A stretch of 64,000 nucleotides of DNA from Dimorphilus gyrociliatus (GCA_904063045.1 CAJFCJ010000013.1:1625159-1689158); one strand, 5' to 3'. Counted from the stretch's first letter, positions 23,295 to 36,231 are shown. A program made the numbers and translations. The notes: a model not told the origin generated them from the sequence alone.

Positions 23295-26200
23295 ATGGAA
23301 GAGACAGATCAAAACTCGGACCAGAATAAGCTTGAACACTTTTCAAAGATGAAAGACGATTTAGAACGCATTTTAGATGATCGTCCCACCTTTACTTTGC
23401 GAAAAGTTCTTTACATAGTTGGAATTGCTGTACTTATCATTATAATCCTTTGTATAGGTTTAGTCGTTGGATTGTCTAAGCATCCAAACTATCATGACCG
23501 TCCAACTGTTGCGGAGGAAGTTGTAAAATCAACAACATTAAAGACAACTAAGAGTTCAACAGCTCAACCAACAACATCGGCAAGTCAGAAAGAGAAATAT
23601 TACATTTGTAAAAGTGCTAGTTGCTATAGAGCGGCTGCTAGGGTTAAATCAATGATGTCTGATGAAGTAACACCATGTTCAAACTTTTATAAATGGGCAT
23701 GTGGAGGATGGTTAAATAGAGTTACTTTAGCCAATAATGAATATAAAAAGCAGAGAGTCGATATATTATATAAGCAACATTTATCCGATCTAGCTAAAAC
23801 TCTAACAAGTCCCGTTCGTGGTAAATATCTATTATAAGCTATTTTCACCCTTATAAATAATAATAATAATAATAATAGATAAGAGTAATTGGTACGAAAA
23901 GCACGTTAAGAACATCTATCAAAGTTGCATGGATATCTATAGCAGAGAAAAGGAAGGAGCAGCTCAGTTAAAGCCCTATATTAAAAAAATACTAAATAGT
24001 ACCTACCTTCTTGACTCGAATTTTAACGATAAAAAAAAGGATATGGACCTTAGTCACGCTATCTATATGGCTCACAAGGAACTTAGTGTTGACGTATTCC
24101 TTAATATCGAGTTAAGTTATGATTATTGGAAAAAAAAGAATGTCGTTAATGTTAGTAAATAGTTATTCAAAACAAAAGAAAAAATAGAAATAAGTATACC
24201 TTAATTAAACGTTCACTTTCATTTATCTTCCCAATAAAGATTCGAAAACCTGAGACACCCGGCTACATGGCGTACTATAATGATAGAGACAAATTGAGAA
24301 AACACATGATGGATATAGCGAAAACTTACCTTGAAGATATTGGTGTTAAAGTAGATAGCGCAATGGATAGTAAAATAAAAACGTTTGCTTACGATGCAAC
24401 CTATATTGAATGGTATATAGAATGGGTTAGTCTTAACATTTGTTTGCCGAGGAAAATAATGCATAAGTTCATTTTTGCAGGAGGGAGATAATTACAACTA
24501 TTATTGGTATGGTTCTCCTTCTATGGAAAAAATCAAGGATAGATCTGATTTAAAGCTTAAAAGCAAGCAGGTAAAATCTTTAAGAACTTCCGAATAAAAC
24601 AAAACATACTAAAAGGCCCCTGAAATGTATGACAATCTTATGAAAACTGGTTAATAATTTCTACTAGAGAGGGAGCCATTGTACAACAAAAATAACAGTA
24701 AACTTGTGTAAGAATAATTAATATATTACAATGAAATACAACCAATTAGTTGAAAAAGAGAGAAAGGTTTTATCATAAAGTATTGTATTATACATATTTC
24801 ATAAAGAAGAAGAAGAACAAGAACAAGAACAATATATATCTAAGGACTTTATATAAATTAATTCTTAAAAAGTCCATTAATAACGTAACAAGAAAATTAT
24901 AGGTACGTGTACTAATACAATATTTGCTGTTTCTTATAATAACAATATAAAAAAATAATGATATTTCTTTATTAGGCAAAAGGAAAAAAATATATGGTTT
25001 ATATATTCAATAAATTCTTATTAATTACGAATATTATTTATAGCTTGACATTATAAGGATATTGAAAGAGTACTATCCAAGAGCCGAACCAATCACCGAT
25101 TACGAAGTGAGGGCAGATATGGTTTATTTAAGAGGTCTTGACGATCAACTTCAGCATTTTGATAGATATATTCATTTTTGGGGAAGGTAATTACAAAATT
25201 CATTTAATAATGATATAAATAAGAATAGTACATTTGATAAACTCAGTCTCACTCTCTTTCTCTCTTTCTCTTTCTCTTCACCTCAAAGAACAATGTTTCT
25301 TTTGTATTCTCTTTCTTAATCATAAATAACACAAAACGTAGGTGTAAAAAAAAAACAAGGAGAGAAAACAGACTTCCTTCACTCATCATTTTCTTCTTTG
25401 TACAATTCTATTAATAACCGATTCTTTTGTCTACAAACAATAAATACAATTAAATAACTAAATGTAACTAATATAAAGATGCCAGAAATAGAGATAAAAA
25501 AAGAAACAGAATGAAAAGGGAGAATTAATTATTCTTTTAAAACTAATTCTTTGTTTGTTCTTTTTCTCTTTTTAGAGATATGAATAATTTCATTTTTTGG
25601 AGAATTCTTTTCAAAATGAGCCCATTTTTGAGTTCCAAATATCAGGTAAAACATTCAGATTATGTCAAGAATTCTTACGATGGAGGCTATTACTACAATC
25701 CTCAAAGTCACACAATGGAGTGTTTAAGCTATTTGAAATTGTTTGTACCGGAGGCTTTAGTCCAATGGGATATTGATGCTGGAGAACACAGTTCGCAGAC
25801 ATTTAGTCAAATTGATAAAATATTACAAAATTCTTTTGATGGTTTAAGAACGTACTTTACTCGATCCAATAGCTATATGGCAGATCAAGTAACAGAGGAT
25901 AATATGAGAGTAAGTGCATGAGAGAGAGAGAGAAAGTATAAATGATTAAGATTTTTAATTATATAATAACATCATTGACAGAAAAAGAAAATTGGTATTA
26001 CTTTAGGAAAGAGTGACGATCTTTGGGAATCATTTAAGATAAAAAGCATGTATCGGCAAAATGTAATTATACATGAAATATAATAATATTAGAACAAGGT
26101 CAATGAGATTAATTATTGTTCCTTTTTTTTTAAAAGCTAAATACCGATCCTAAAAATTTTATTGGAAACATTGTTAATTGCTCAGAATTGAGAGCTCACG

Positions 26201-27255
26201 CCGAGAGTGACGCTTTAAGGAGTGGCAACGACAAACCAGTTTACATGAGACATTTCTTTCACTCTTACGATATACCGTACACTCTAGCTAATCAAATTTT
26301 TATACCGATGAGTTTTTTAAAGGTACCAAGAACGCAATAAAACGTTTCCACTCTAGACAATAATTATATTATGTTTAGCAACCAGATCAATACATTAGAA
26401 ACGGTCCGCCGGCTTTGAATTTGGGTTCATTGGGTTATTTTACTTTGTGGGAGGCCCTGGATATTGCCGGCTTTTTAAATGGTAGATTAATTACTGGCCT
26501 TTAGTGAATAAAAAAATAAAGACTGTAATATTCCATATTTAGATATTAGATATTCGTACAACAATGAACGAAGACTTTTATCATTGGAATCCTTTGATAG
26601 ATTTAAAAACTTAACTAGATGTATAAAGCAAAGAAACCTCGAGGGGAAAATATTCTACACTATAAACGTGGACGGAATAGAGAAAAGAGTAACATAATAT
26701 TACATAAATCTATTTAAATATATCTTATATATATAGTAAAAGATATTCCGTTACAGATAGAATTCGGCTACGGATACAGTAATGATGTTTGGATGCACGA
26801 AGCCGCTGAACCAGTTGCTGAGAATGTAATAGTCTTTAGATCATTAATTAATGGTTTAAGGAGTTATAGAAAGCAAAATAGTCACTCTTTGGACGTGAAA
26901 TTACCTGGTATGAATTTTACTGGCAATCAATTTGTATTTTTATCAAGCGTTCAGGTAATACTTATTAACAAATCTATTAAAAACTAATAAGAGAAACACT
27001 TTTTTAAGTCATTGTGCGAGAAAGTTCATCCGAGAAATATAGACTATCAGATGAAATATTCATTTTTCCTACCAATTGATTCTGAGTATGTATTAAAGTT
27101 ATATTTAAATTATACAAAAACAAAGCATATTCTCCTTTCCTTTTCCTCGTAGGATAAATGTTGCATTACAACAAATTCCAGAATTTGGCGAGGCCTTTCA
27201 ATGTAAAATTGGTGATAAAATGAGACCAAATGCTAATTGCGCTAGTTTGACTTGA
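23295..27255 (+). CDS. M13 (neprilysin-like) family protein, zinc motif lost; copy B
   Basis: Tandem paralogue of the preceding gene, likewise a single-pass type II membrane protein and likely inactive. Thirteen exons join in frame to 814 residues: 23295-23820, 23879-24150, 24240-24425, 24481-24570, 25044-25186, 25576-25909, 25982-26062, 26137-26322, 26379-26481, 26543-26688, 26757-26954, 27009-27085, 27153-27255. The transmembrane helix (about 39-62) is followed by a Thr/Ser-rich stalk and the M13 start CSNFYKWACGGW, shared with copy A. HSYDIPYTLANQIFIP recalls the NAYY and IVFPAGIL region. At the HExxH position it reads GYFTLWEALDIAGF: the glutamate survives but both histidines are replaced (Trp, Asp). 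The third-ligand motif appears as AEPVAEN. The ending EFGEAFQCKIGDKM and NANCASLT replaces CRVW. The two copies have lost the zinc site in different ways. Confidence 0.85.
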
Positions 27256-27707
27256 ATAATTTAATTTTAATTAAATCTTTCATCTTTACAAGCAACAAGC
27301 CAAATATAAAAAAATCTACAATAAAAAGGAATAATCTAATCAATCTTTCTTTATATGATTTGTTTTTTTTTTTATTTATTTTAATTATGTCAGTCTTTTA
27401 TTTATTTTTATTTTTTTTTTGTTTTAAAAATCTCACTTAGTTAATCTAATTAATTTATTTTATTCATATGAATACAATTTACATAGTTGAATAAAAATTA
27501 ATAGTAAATTATTTATAAATTGCTATAAATACAATTATCAATAACTACTTGTTAATGATAATGGTACACTAAATATAACCTAAACATTATACTGATAAAT
27601 ATTTGGTTAGTAATTTAACTGACATGTGATATGAGTACAGACAGAGTCGAGCAAATAAATGAATATTAAAGAAAATTAAACATTATTAAAGACGATATCA
27701 AAGATAA

Positions 27708-27742
<35 letters not shown>

Positions 27743-28027
27743 GTGCCATATATTTCATATCTGTGAATAAAGTTTAAAGGTAGTATTTTTATAAATGGTG
27801 ATAAAAAAACTATAAATATCAATATAACGACAACATTCCTTCCAAACGGGAAATTAGCCAACGAAGACGACCTTATAAGTAGTTAATACTAGACTATAAA
27901 GTTATCAAACTATTACACATATAGAGGACGCTGTTGTAATACAGCTTGCACCAATTTTTTTCACTCAACTGCAATATGTGATAGAATGCCGTGGATATAT
28001 TTTTTCCTCTGACATGATAATTTTAAC
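27256..28027. other. Spacer with (GA)n microsatellite
   Basis: Contains T-rich runs just after the M13 copy B stop and a pure (GA)n tract at 27710-27740. The rest is the presumed promoter of the glutamate receptor gene. No coding segment recognised. Confidence 0.5.
27710..27740. repeat. (GA)n microsatellite
   Basis: Pure GA tract in the spacer before the glutamate receptor gene. Confidence 0.9.
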
Positions 28028-31000
28028 ATGAACCTTTTATTGGTCGCTTCCCTGTTTTTTTTTTATATAAGTCCTCTACTTGGATTACGTAAGAGTTTTT
28101 AACTCTTTTTGTTTTAAATATCTCTCTCTCTCTCTCTCTCTTCCTTTATTATTTCAATCCGCCCTGAAATTTTTTTTTTAGCTTGCGTTGTTTTTGATGA
28201 AAAAGATAAGACGTTAGAAAGAATTGTCAAAAAATTATTCCCAGTCAAAGAAGTAAAGATATATGACATTAGCTCAATTAAAGGACAGCTTTATCCAACT
28301 TTCTCAGGTGTTGTATATCTTATATATAAAAAGTTGCATACTTTTATTAATATATTATTAAAGATGCCAACTGCCCCATTCAAATTTTCATTGGGAGCGT
28401 AAAACACGTTGAAAAATACGGATACCAACTAAAAAGATGCTACTATTATTCACAAGAAAATGATGATATTCTTTATCCCTGTTTCCCATCCGAGGAGTAT
28501 AGTTATCTACTAGAAAGTTTAATGGAAAGTGCAAAGTGGAATAGAGGAGTTATAGTCTCACTGCAAGGTAAAATTGATAATATATTATCCTTTATTTAAA
28601 TAAATAAAAAATATATAAAGAGATATATTGATATAAAAAGAAAAAGTCAATTTCGTTTAATTTTTTTTCTTCCTTTTTCCTTTCCTTCTCTCTCTCTCTC
28701 TCTCTCACTCTCTCATTTTTCATTTTCTATAGGAGAACTAAGCCGGATTACTGATAAAGTCTTTGCAGCATTCGAAAGTAATAAAGTTCCTGCAATGGTA
28801 CTTAATAAGGATCAATGGGAAAAAAATTTACAAACTCAATTTTTAAGCTATCACGATGAATTTCTGAATATTGTTGTCATTAGCGAAAATAGATCATCGA
28901 TTATCGATTTCTTTAAGCAGGTACGTTTCCTCATCTAAATAATATTGATTAGTTATAGTTAGCGGTGGGTGATGGAATTGCTCCAGCCCGTAGCAACAGT
29001 AGCTAGTGTAATGACAAATGTAACATAGTGTTCTAAATATCACCGTGAATTATACTTTACATACATATCTCATATGCCTCAATTAATACATGTAAAGCGG
29101 GATTAGTTTGTTTTATCATTTATTCTAGCTTTCATTTCTTCTCTAAGTACTTTTCACTGACAAACATCTGACCTTATTATTTGTAACATGGAATAGATTT
29201 CTAATTCGTCTCGAGTAAATATTTAACACTTTTAGCTCATAATATTAAAAGCTTTCTATATTTCAATAGTTATTACCTTTATTTATTAATTAGATTAAAA
29301 TAGTTAGAGAGAAAATGTTTATAAGAATATGTAGAGGGATAATATCTTAATTAATTTTAACAAAAATGATAAAATGAGAAAAGAAAATCCTTTATAATTT
29401 CAAATCGTGTTGTATTGACAATCATCTCGTATTATCGATAATTCAATAAGTAATACATACAATATGGTATATGGGTGAAAAAATATATCGTATTTAACAG
29501 TAAAATAATTCTGTTATTGTAATACGAATTATAACATTTCTTTTATATTAATTTAATTGTAAATACCAGCTGTGAAAGTAATTTTTTAAGTGTTTTTCTT
29601 TCAATTTTAATTCCTTTCTTTTTCTTCGTCTCCCTCTCCTCCTCCTCCTCCTCCTCCTCCTCCTCCTTCTTCTTCTTCTTCTTCTTCTTTTCTCCTCCTC
29701 CTCATCCTAGCATCCTCTCCCCTTACTCTCTTCTTTTATTATTGATGTACGAAAAACGAACAGAGTGAAGGAGTGTGTTGAGAATATTTTGTAGAATAAT
29801 AAATTACATGATTAGACAGACGTTTGATAATCTCATCTAAAGGAATACTTATCACATGGTGAATTTTAGGTGTAGTTTTTAATTAATCACTTTGATAAAT
29901 CAATGGTATTAATATCAAAATGAACATTAAATATACATAGTGTATAAATTGATATTATATGTACAAAAGGTGAAAAATATGAATATCTTATTCGTTTTCT
30001 TATTATGTTTCTTCATTTTCTACATCTTTGTCCTTTCTCTTCGAATGTTATTTCTCACTAGAACAAAGGAAAGAGACTAGTTGTAAAGTTTTGATTTACA
30101 ATAAAAGTACAGTTTTATTGATTGGAAACCGATTATAAATTAGCAGAATCAATTATGAATCAATTGTTATGATTATTGTTTTTCCCTATTATTTCTCTCT
30201 CTCTCTCTCTTTCTCTTTCACCCCTCTCACTCAGTTATCAAATCATCATGGCTATCCCTCCAAAAAAGAATTGAATAATTCATTTAAAAAAAATACACTA
30301 CAATCGTAGATAAAAATCTGGAAAATGATTTGTTGCAGATATAATCTAGAGCATTCGCATTATATAAATTTGAATGAAATGTTGATTAACTTATGAGATA
30401 ATAATTATCATAATTCTCCCCTATAACAGATTTATGAAATGAGAAAGAATTGGGAAGTTCTTGGACCTTTAGTTAATTTCTATATTTATCAACACTTCAT
30501 ACAGCTTAAAGAGATTAAAGAATTTTTATTGCATGGAGATAGTTTAGCTGTTGCAGCAGATCCATTAATTACAAAAAGTTTGAGGGTAACATATGCTGTC
30601 CAAAAGGTAGCTAACAAACTAATCCATTCATTCATTAATTAATGAGATAAACATGAAATAATTGAATTTCTGTTGCCATAGAAATTTAAACTGAAATATC
30701 TGATAATGGCTTGTACGGCTATGTGTTATGCGAAAGATAAATACGATTTAATAGCAGATGTTGATGATAACTTTGAAATAAATTCAAACAGTACTCCATT
30801 ATCGGCTCTTTTTTACGGTTTTTCTGGGAAAAAACTTAAAATAATAACCACGTTAGCCTATAAACCTTTTCTATATAGAAATAATCAGAAGGAGATTGTT
30901 GGAAGCCTAAAAAATACAATTGATATTATGGCGGAAAAGCTCAATTTTAAATATGATTTTCTAGTCAACTCATCCGCTAATTTTGGAGAAAGACTATCTC

Positions 31001-32420
31001 CCGGAGTGTGGTCTGGAGTAATTGGTCAAGTAACCAATAAAACCGCTAGTATATTAGCAGATGGCTTAAGGTTCGATCTATTTTTGTAAATAGCCATTTT
31101 AAAATAAATCATAGTGTCTCTACAGAAAAAAATTCTTTAACAATACATTATAGTTATGTAGCCTTAGACGGAAGGGATAAGTAGGTGTATAGGAGTTAAG
31201 GGATGAGTATAGAATAATCTAATCCATTAGGAATGATCTAAATGTATTATAAAAAGCAAAAGAAAAGATTATAGAAGACATAAATAGATCAAACCTTTCT
31301 ATTAGTATTACGTACGATCGTTCGAAGGATGTATCTTTCACCTTTCCCTACTACATCGATTCTATATCGGCTTTATATAGAGCACCAGACCCAGAAAATA
31401 ACATTCTTTATTTTATACATATATTTAAATACGATGTTTGGGCACTAGCCGGCTCAGCTTGCTTGGTAACTGCACTTATTTATACTGCAATAACCCATTT
31501 AACAGCTAAGATATCAAATTGTGAAAGTCGTGTACCAGTCTACGATTCTTTATTCTTCTTTCTTGGATCTTTTTGGAAGCAGGCAATGTCGAAACTTCCG
31601 CAACATTCATCTGGTAGATTAGTTCTCAGCTTTTGGTGGTTATTTATTATAATGTTCACAACTGTCTATTCTGGAATGTTGATGGCATCTTTGACAGTGG
31701 TACTCAGGGATATACCATTTAAAGACTTTGCAGAACTTACCAATTACGCAGCGGCAAATGAAAAAGTATTAGTTTTTGTTAAGGATAGCGCAATCTTAGA
31801 TCTTGTTAAGGTAACCAAAGAAAAAAATAGATTGAAGATAACGTTAATAATTAATTCATTGTTCTTTCTCCTTCTCTTTCTTAAAGAAAACTAACGAAAG
31901 CGAAAATCATCCATTCCAAATGGCAAAAGATAATATTTATTCCCATAAGGATTCTGTTGTTACGAATTCCATTGTTCATGGAAATCCAGAACTACTAGAA
32001 AAGGTCTGTTCCGCTCTCTTTCTGAATGTAATCTACATTTAATTTACGAATTATCCATAAGATGGCGTTTTGTGAACTTTTTGGAAAAGATTTTGCGTTG
32101 CGACAAAAGGCCACATCAATCGTTTATAAATAATTTCTCGAGCTTAACTATTCCTATACTAATATTCTTGAAGCTACGAATAAAGATTTTTTACTCATAT
32201 TGTCGCCCTAAGCCCAAAGATGTACATTGAACCTTTATCTCTCACGATTTTCATAATCCCAATTTAATCAGTATTACTATAGTCAGTGTACTCTTTAGCC
32301 CCCTCTCCTGCCGTTCTCTTCTAATTAATTACTAAATATCTTAAATAGCTACCTAACCCTGTAAAATAATTACATTCAGTCATAGTTCCTTGCCCCTACA
32401 ATATACATTGTTATATATGG

Positions 32421-32452
<32 letters not shown>

Positions 32453-33646
32453 CAGTTAAAAATGAACTCTTAAAAAAAGCACTAATTTCAAGCCAGTCAG
32501 TAAATATCGGCTTTTTACAACAACTTGAAGGGATATATTATACCTTATGTATGTATGTATAAGATTTGTTAATACAGTATTTCTATTAAATTAGTTAACA
32601 GTAATATATCTTTGTCTTTATCATTATCAAGATAAGAAAAATAGAACGTAGCTTTTATAAGGTTACGGTCAAAAGTTGAATTTCACAAATCGTGTTTTCG
32701 TTGCGTATATCATCTATCTTCTTCCCTTTTACATTTGGACTTTGTATGACTTAAACGATTAAAATATAGATCGAAAACTGTAGAAGATGTACTCTTTGTT
32801 TAAACAAAGGTACAACTTCTTTACTAAATTATCAGTAGTTTGTTTCACTCTCTTGTCTCTTTAATGTTTTTCTAACAGTATTTCTTAGTTTTTACACCTT
32901 CTTTGGCAACGCCCATTGTTTTACTATATAATAAACTGTTCAAAGTATCAGCCTACTAGATTATCGTATTTAAATTATTCTTAGTACTTGACTTTTATAA
33001 CTGTATTTCTTTTCAACAGTTGAAAGATTTTACGCATATATTTTTTGGGGATAAAGTAAACTTACAACAGTTTGCAGCTTCACTCGGATGTAATAAGGAC
33101 AAACTTATTTTGTTGCAAAAGAACTTTTTAAGCAGCGGTTTGGGTTTAGTTGTCCATAAGGGGTCTCCATTTGTAAAAAGACTATCAAAGTTAATAATGC
33201 TCCAACAAGAATCTGGCCTTATTGAATTGTGGATAAAGCAAAACGAGGAGATTGATTATTGCCCCTTCATCTCTAAGCAAGTTGCCAAAAAGACTAAAGT
33301 AAAACTTGAATATGTGCCAGGAGTATTCATTCTATTCGGTTTTGGAGTTGGTGTAGCCTTAGCTATTCTCATAGCCGAAATGATTCTAACTATACTTAAA
33401 AATAGAAAAATTACAACAAGTAGAAATAACCAAATTGAAACGAGGCCAAAAGATTCATATTTTGTAGGCTCAACAGAAGTTATTCGTACATTGAATCACG
33501 TTCAATCAAGCATTATTAATGGGCAAAGTAAAATTCAAGAAAAAGAAGTTTGTGTTAAAAGACGTCAAAGAACAACGGACTCTGAAAGTATTTGTTCCAC
33601 GTCACAAGTTTTCGTCATAGTTCCAAGCGAAGTAACTAAACTATAG
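28028..33646 (+). CDS. Divergent ionotropic glutamate receptor subunit
   Basis: Ligand-gated ion channel subunit. Nine exons join in frame to 796 residues: 28028-28088, 28182-28307, 28364-28567, 28733-28920, 30430-30606, 30682-31029, 31268-31810, 31887-32003, 33020-33646. A signal peptide and a divergent amino-terminal domain of about 300 residues precede the S1 ligand lobe (LKIITTLAYKPF, GVWSGVIGQ, LSISITYDRSKDVSF), which keeps the ligand-contacting Arg of the T-x-x-R motif. M1 starts at YDVWALAGSACLV. The pore loop is near FLGSFWKQAM. M3 reads VYSGMLMASLTV where typical receptors have SYTANLAAFLTV. S2 and M4 (VFILFGFGVGVALAIL) follow, then a basic tail. The donor chosen for exon 6 is CAA|GTAACC; the later GTTCGA donor gives no open joining. 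It has an amino-terminal domain, unlike most insect-type IRs, so I call it a divergent iGluR rather than an IR. Ligand unknown. Confidence 0.87.
29636..29705. repeat. (CTC)n(CTT)n polypyrimidine tract in receptor intron
   Basis: Roughly ten CTC/TCC units pass directly into about eight CTT units, then CTCCTCCTC again. It lies in the middle of the 1.5 kb intron of the glutamate receptor gene. Long one-strand pyrimidine runs with mirror symmetry can form triplex DNA, but that is only a possibility here. Confidence 0.9.
32420..32447. repeat. (TA)n microsatellite
   Basis: Pure TA repeat in the last intron of the glutamate receptor gene. This 1 kb intron also has one AAGATGGCG core at 32059-32067. 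Confidence 0.85.
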
Positions 33647-35133
33647 CCCTATTATGATATTTTTCCAAACCCACAACAGTTTCACTATGCTACCCCTCCC
33701 TCTATTCAAATGCTTTTATTTTGAATTCTTTATGCTTTTTCTAACCAGTGTCCTATATTTAAAGAGAGGATAAAGGAGGAAGAGAAATATTTTCCCTTTA
33801 TCTAATGGACTATAATCAAAAACCTTCTTTAAAAATATATTTGAAATATTAATCAATAATAACTACTTGCTTAATCCTTCTCTCTCTTTTTCCCCTCAAT
33901 AATTAACATTTAAAAACACTCATACCTTATTTAATATAAAAGTATTATCAATGTTATTCAAAATTTTTATATAATTATATACAATAAACGCATATTTATA
34001 TATATATATATATATAGTAATTTTTACTTTCTAAATAAACCTACTAAAGTCATAAAATACCTCTTAAATTAGTTAAAATATAAAAATAGATACCAACATT
34101 CGCCGCTAGATGTCAACACTGTTGAACGAAATTATATAAACGAAAGAGCATTTTGAAAGAAATATAGGCGGCGTTTCGAATCACATCACGGCAATTGAAT
34201 AGCGATAGGTGAGTGAGGTAGGTGCAGCTTATTTCTTCCGAAATAATTCCTTCATACAACCAATCAATTTAATGTCATTGCAGTCTCAAGACACCGGAAG
34301 TCTGAATTAAAATACTATTGTATATACATATATATATACATATTCATTGATTGATTTATATATATATATATATGTATGTATATGTATACATGCATTTATA
34401 TAAATGAAGATGGGGAGAGATTAATATCCTCGTCCGGTATTTAGAACTACAAAATAAAAAAATAACCTACCTGTTCAGAGTTCTACTAACCTTAGCATAA
34501 TTGTTAAAAACTGTAAGTATTCCTTTTATTATTGTGTCACTCTGTATTAAGCAAATGAAAAAGTAAAATACTTGAATATATTTACATATATTGGCAAATA
34601 CAAACACAAGCATAACATTGTAGTAAAAATATGACAAGATTCTTTGGTGGCGGGAAAAAGTGAGAAAGAGAAAGAGAGAGAGAGAGAGAGAGAGATCGCC
34701 AGTATAATTGTAGCTCTTAATATTATTAAAATATGATATTACAAACAAATGAATCGTTTGGCAACTGAAATTTATCCATTAAAACTATGACTAACAGAGA
34801 CGAGTCATTCTAGAGAGCGGGGGAGAAACAGAGACTATATGACACAGATAATGAATACGTAAATTTAAAGAGTACATGGATGAAAGTTTTTGCATTGAAA
34901 CCAGTTCAATAAGCTTTTAATATATAATATGAATAATATGCGTCGTATATGAGTACATACGTTTCTAGTTGACTGGTTTATTGTAAATCAAACAACAATC
35001 CAAAGTTGACATTCGTTCGCGTATCACTGTTATCTATTTCCTCTATTTAGTATTGTAATTTTCTTTTACAATTTCAGGATTTTTCTTCAAGCCTAAAAAT
35101 TTTGGAGATAAAAGAAAAACCTACGTTTTCACA
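33647..35133. other. Spacer including a non-coding first exon of the glycosyltransferase gene
   Basis: Left part: receptor 3' UTR with (TA)n. Near 34140-34208 a more GC-rich segment (AGGCGGCGTTTCG) ends at a strong donor, GATAG|GTGAGT. The matching acceptor TTTCAG at 35078 lies shortly before the glycosyltransferase ATG, so this is probably its untranslated first exon with a 0.87 kb UTR intron. CCGCTAGATGTC at 34103-34114 sits just upstream. (GA)n occupies 34662-34695. Confidence 0.5.
34662..34695. repeat. (GA)n microsatellite
   Basis: GA repeat inside the presumed 5' UTR intron of the glycosyltransferase gene. Confidence 0.85.
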
Positions 35134-36231
35134 ATGCAATTGACATTTTTCACTCAAATGTTTAAAAGGATCTTAAGAGCTCCGAAATTGGCGGCCTTAG
35201 TTACATGTATATTTTTTGTGGCCGAAAATTTTACAGAATTGGCTATTCGTTACGTTCCAGAAATTAATCGCTTAAAAAAAGGGATTGAAAATTGCGATCG
35301 TATTCCCCGAATTAATACATTTAGCATTATGTGCCCTTTTGATAATCCGGGTGAATTAACGACAAACGATACGATCATTTTGACCTACGCTAATTCTGGT
35401 TGGTCGCAACAGGTTACAAATTGGATTTGTAATGCTAAAAAGGCAAATATTTCGAAATTGTTAGTTATAGCGGTTAACAATGATCTATGTGATAAAATTG
35501 GTAACATACCTGGTGTTAAATGCTGGACACCTTCGTTGTCGCCCACGTTTAGGTCGCTGAGAGAAAAAGCACTAAGCGATAAGGTGAAAGAAAACAACGT
35601 TCAAAATTCTTTTAATGCAAGTTCAAACGCGGAATGGGGTACGGAAAATTATGGCCTATTGTTAAAATATCGAACTTTAATTATTTATTCAATACTTAAA
35701 TGTGGTTATCCAATATTACTGTCGGATACGGATGTTATTTTTCTAAAGTCCCCTTTAAACTACCTTCAGCAATTAACTCATGACAATACATCTAAGGCTG
35801 ATGCTCTAAATCCACGTTATGAGATGATCTTTCAAAAAGATGCAACAGGTTGGCGAAGATTCGATAGTTGGGGTCTGAAAGGTTGGTTTGGAAATTGGTA
35901 CGCTTGCGCCGGTTTTGCCTACATCATTCCAACTCCTGGTATAATTAAATTTTGGGAAGGAATGGTTGCTTTCCAAGAATCAGATTGGAATGATCAAGTT
36001 GGCGTTAATTTATGCTTGAGATACTCAAGCCATAGAGTTAGATGGATGACACTCGATTCGGATTTATTTCCCAATGGTCGGATGATACAAGATGGTTACC
36101 GATACAACGGTAAAGAGTATCAGTCTCAGGCAATAAGTCAACAGAACCCATATGTCATTCACTTTAACTGGATTCACGAATTTCAAGGGAAAATCAAATA
36201 CATGAAACTAATGAAATTATGGTGCGGCTAG
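35134..36231 (+). CDS. Nucleotide-diphospho-sugar transferase (Golgi type II glycosyltransferase)
   Basis: Predicted Golgi glycosyltransferase of the nucleotide-diphospho-sugar transferase family (Pfam Nucleotid_trans, the RRA/RGXT-like and animal DUF271 group), 365 residues in a single coding exon. A short cytoplasmic end and a signal-anchor near residues 18-35 give type II topology. The catalytic region shows KYRTLIIYSILKCGYPILL followed by SDTDVIF, whose Asp198-x-Asp200 is the metal and nucleotide-sugar binding DxD motif, then LKSPL. Further family blocks are WYACAGFAYIIPTPGIIKFW, NDQVGVNLCL, DLFPNG and PYVIHFNWI. The sugar donor and acceptor cannot be read from sequence. Its coding region lacks introns although neighbours are full of them; an intron appears to exist only in the 5' UTR. 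The ATG chosen is the first after the UTR acceptor; a second Met ten codons in is possible. Confidence 0.85.
   Translation: MQLTFFTQMFKRILRAPKLAALVTCIFFVAENFTELAIRYVPEINRLKKGIENCDRIPRINTFSIMCPFDNPGELTTNDTIILTYANSGWSQQVTNWICNAKKANISKLLVIAVNNDLCDKIGNIPGVKCWTPSLSPTFRSLREKALSDKVKENNVQNSFNASSNAEWGTENYGLLLKYRTLIIYSILKCGYPILLSDTDVIFLKSPLNYLQQLTHDNTSKADALNPRYEMIFQKDATGWRRFDSWGLKGWFGNWYACAGFAYIIPTPGIIKFWEGMVAFQESDWNDQVGVNLCLRYSSHRVRWMTLDSDLFPNGRMIQDGYRYNGKEYQSQAISQQNPYVIHFNWIHEFQGKIKYMKLMKLWCG

Noticed and set aside
31030-31070. Longer exon 6 of the glutamate receptor ending at AAG|GTTCGA
   Set aside because: No acceptor joins in phase without a stop, whereas CAA|GTAACC joins exon 7 perfectly and gives the expected S1 motif.
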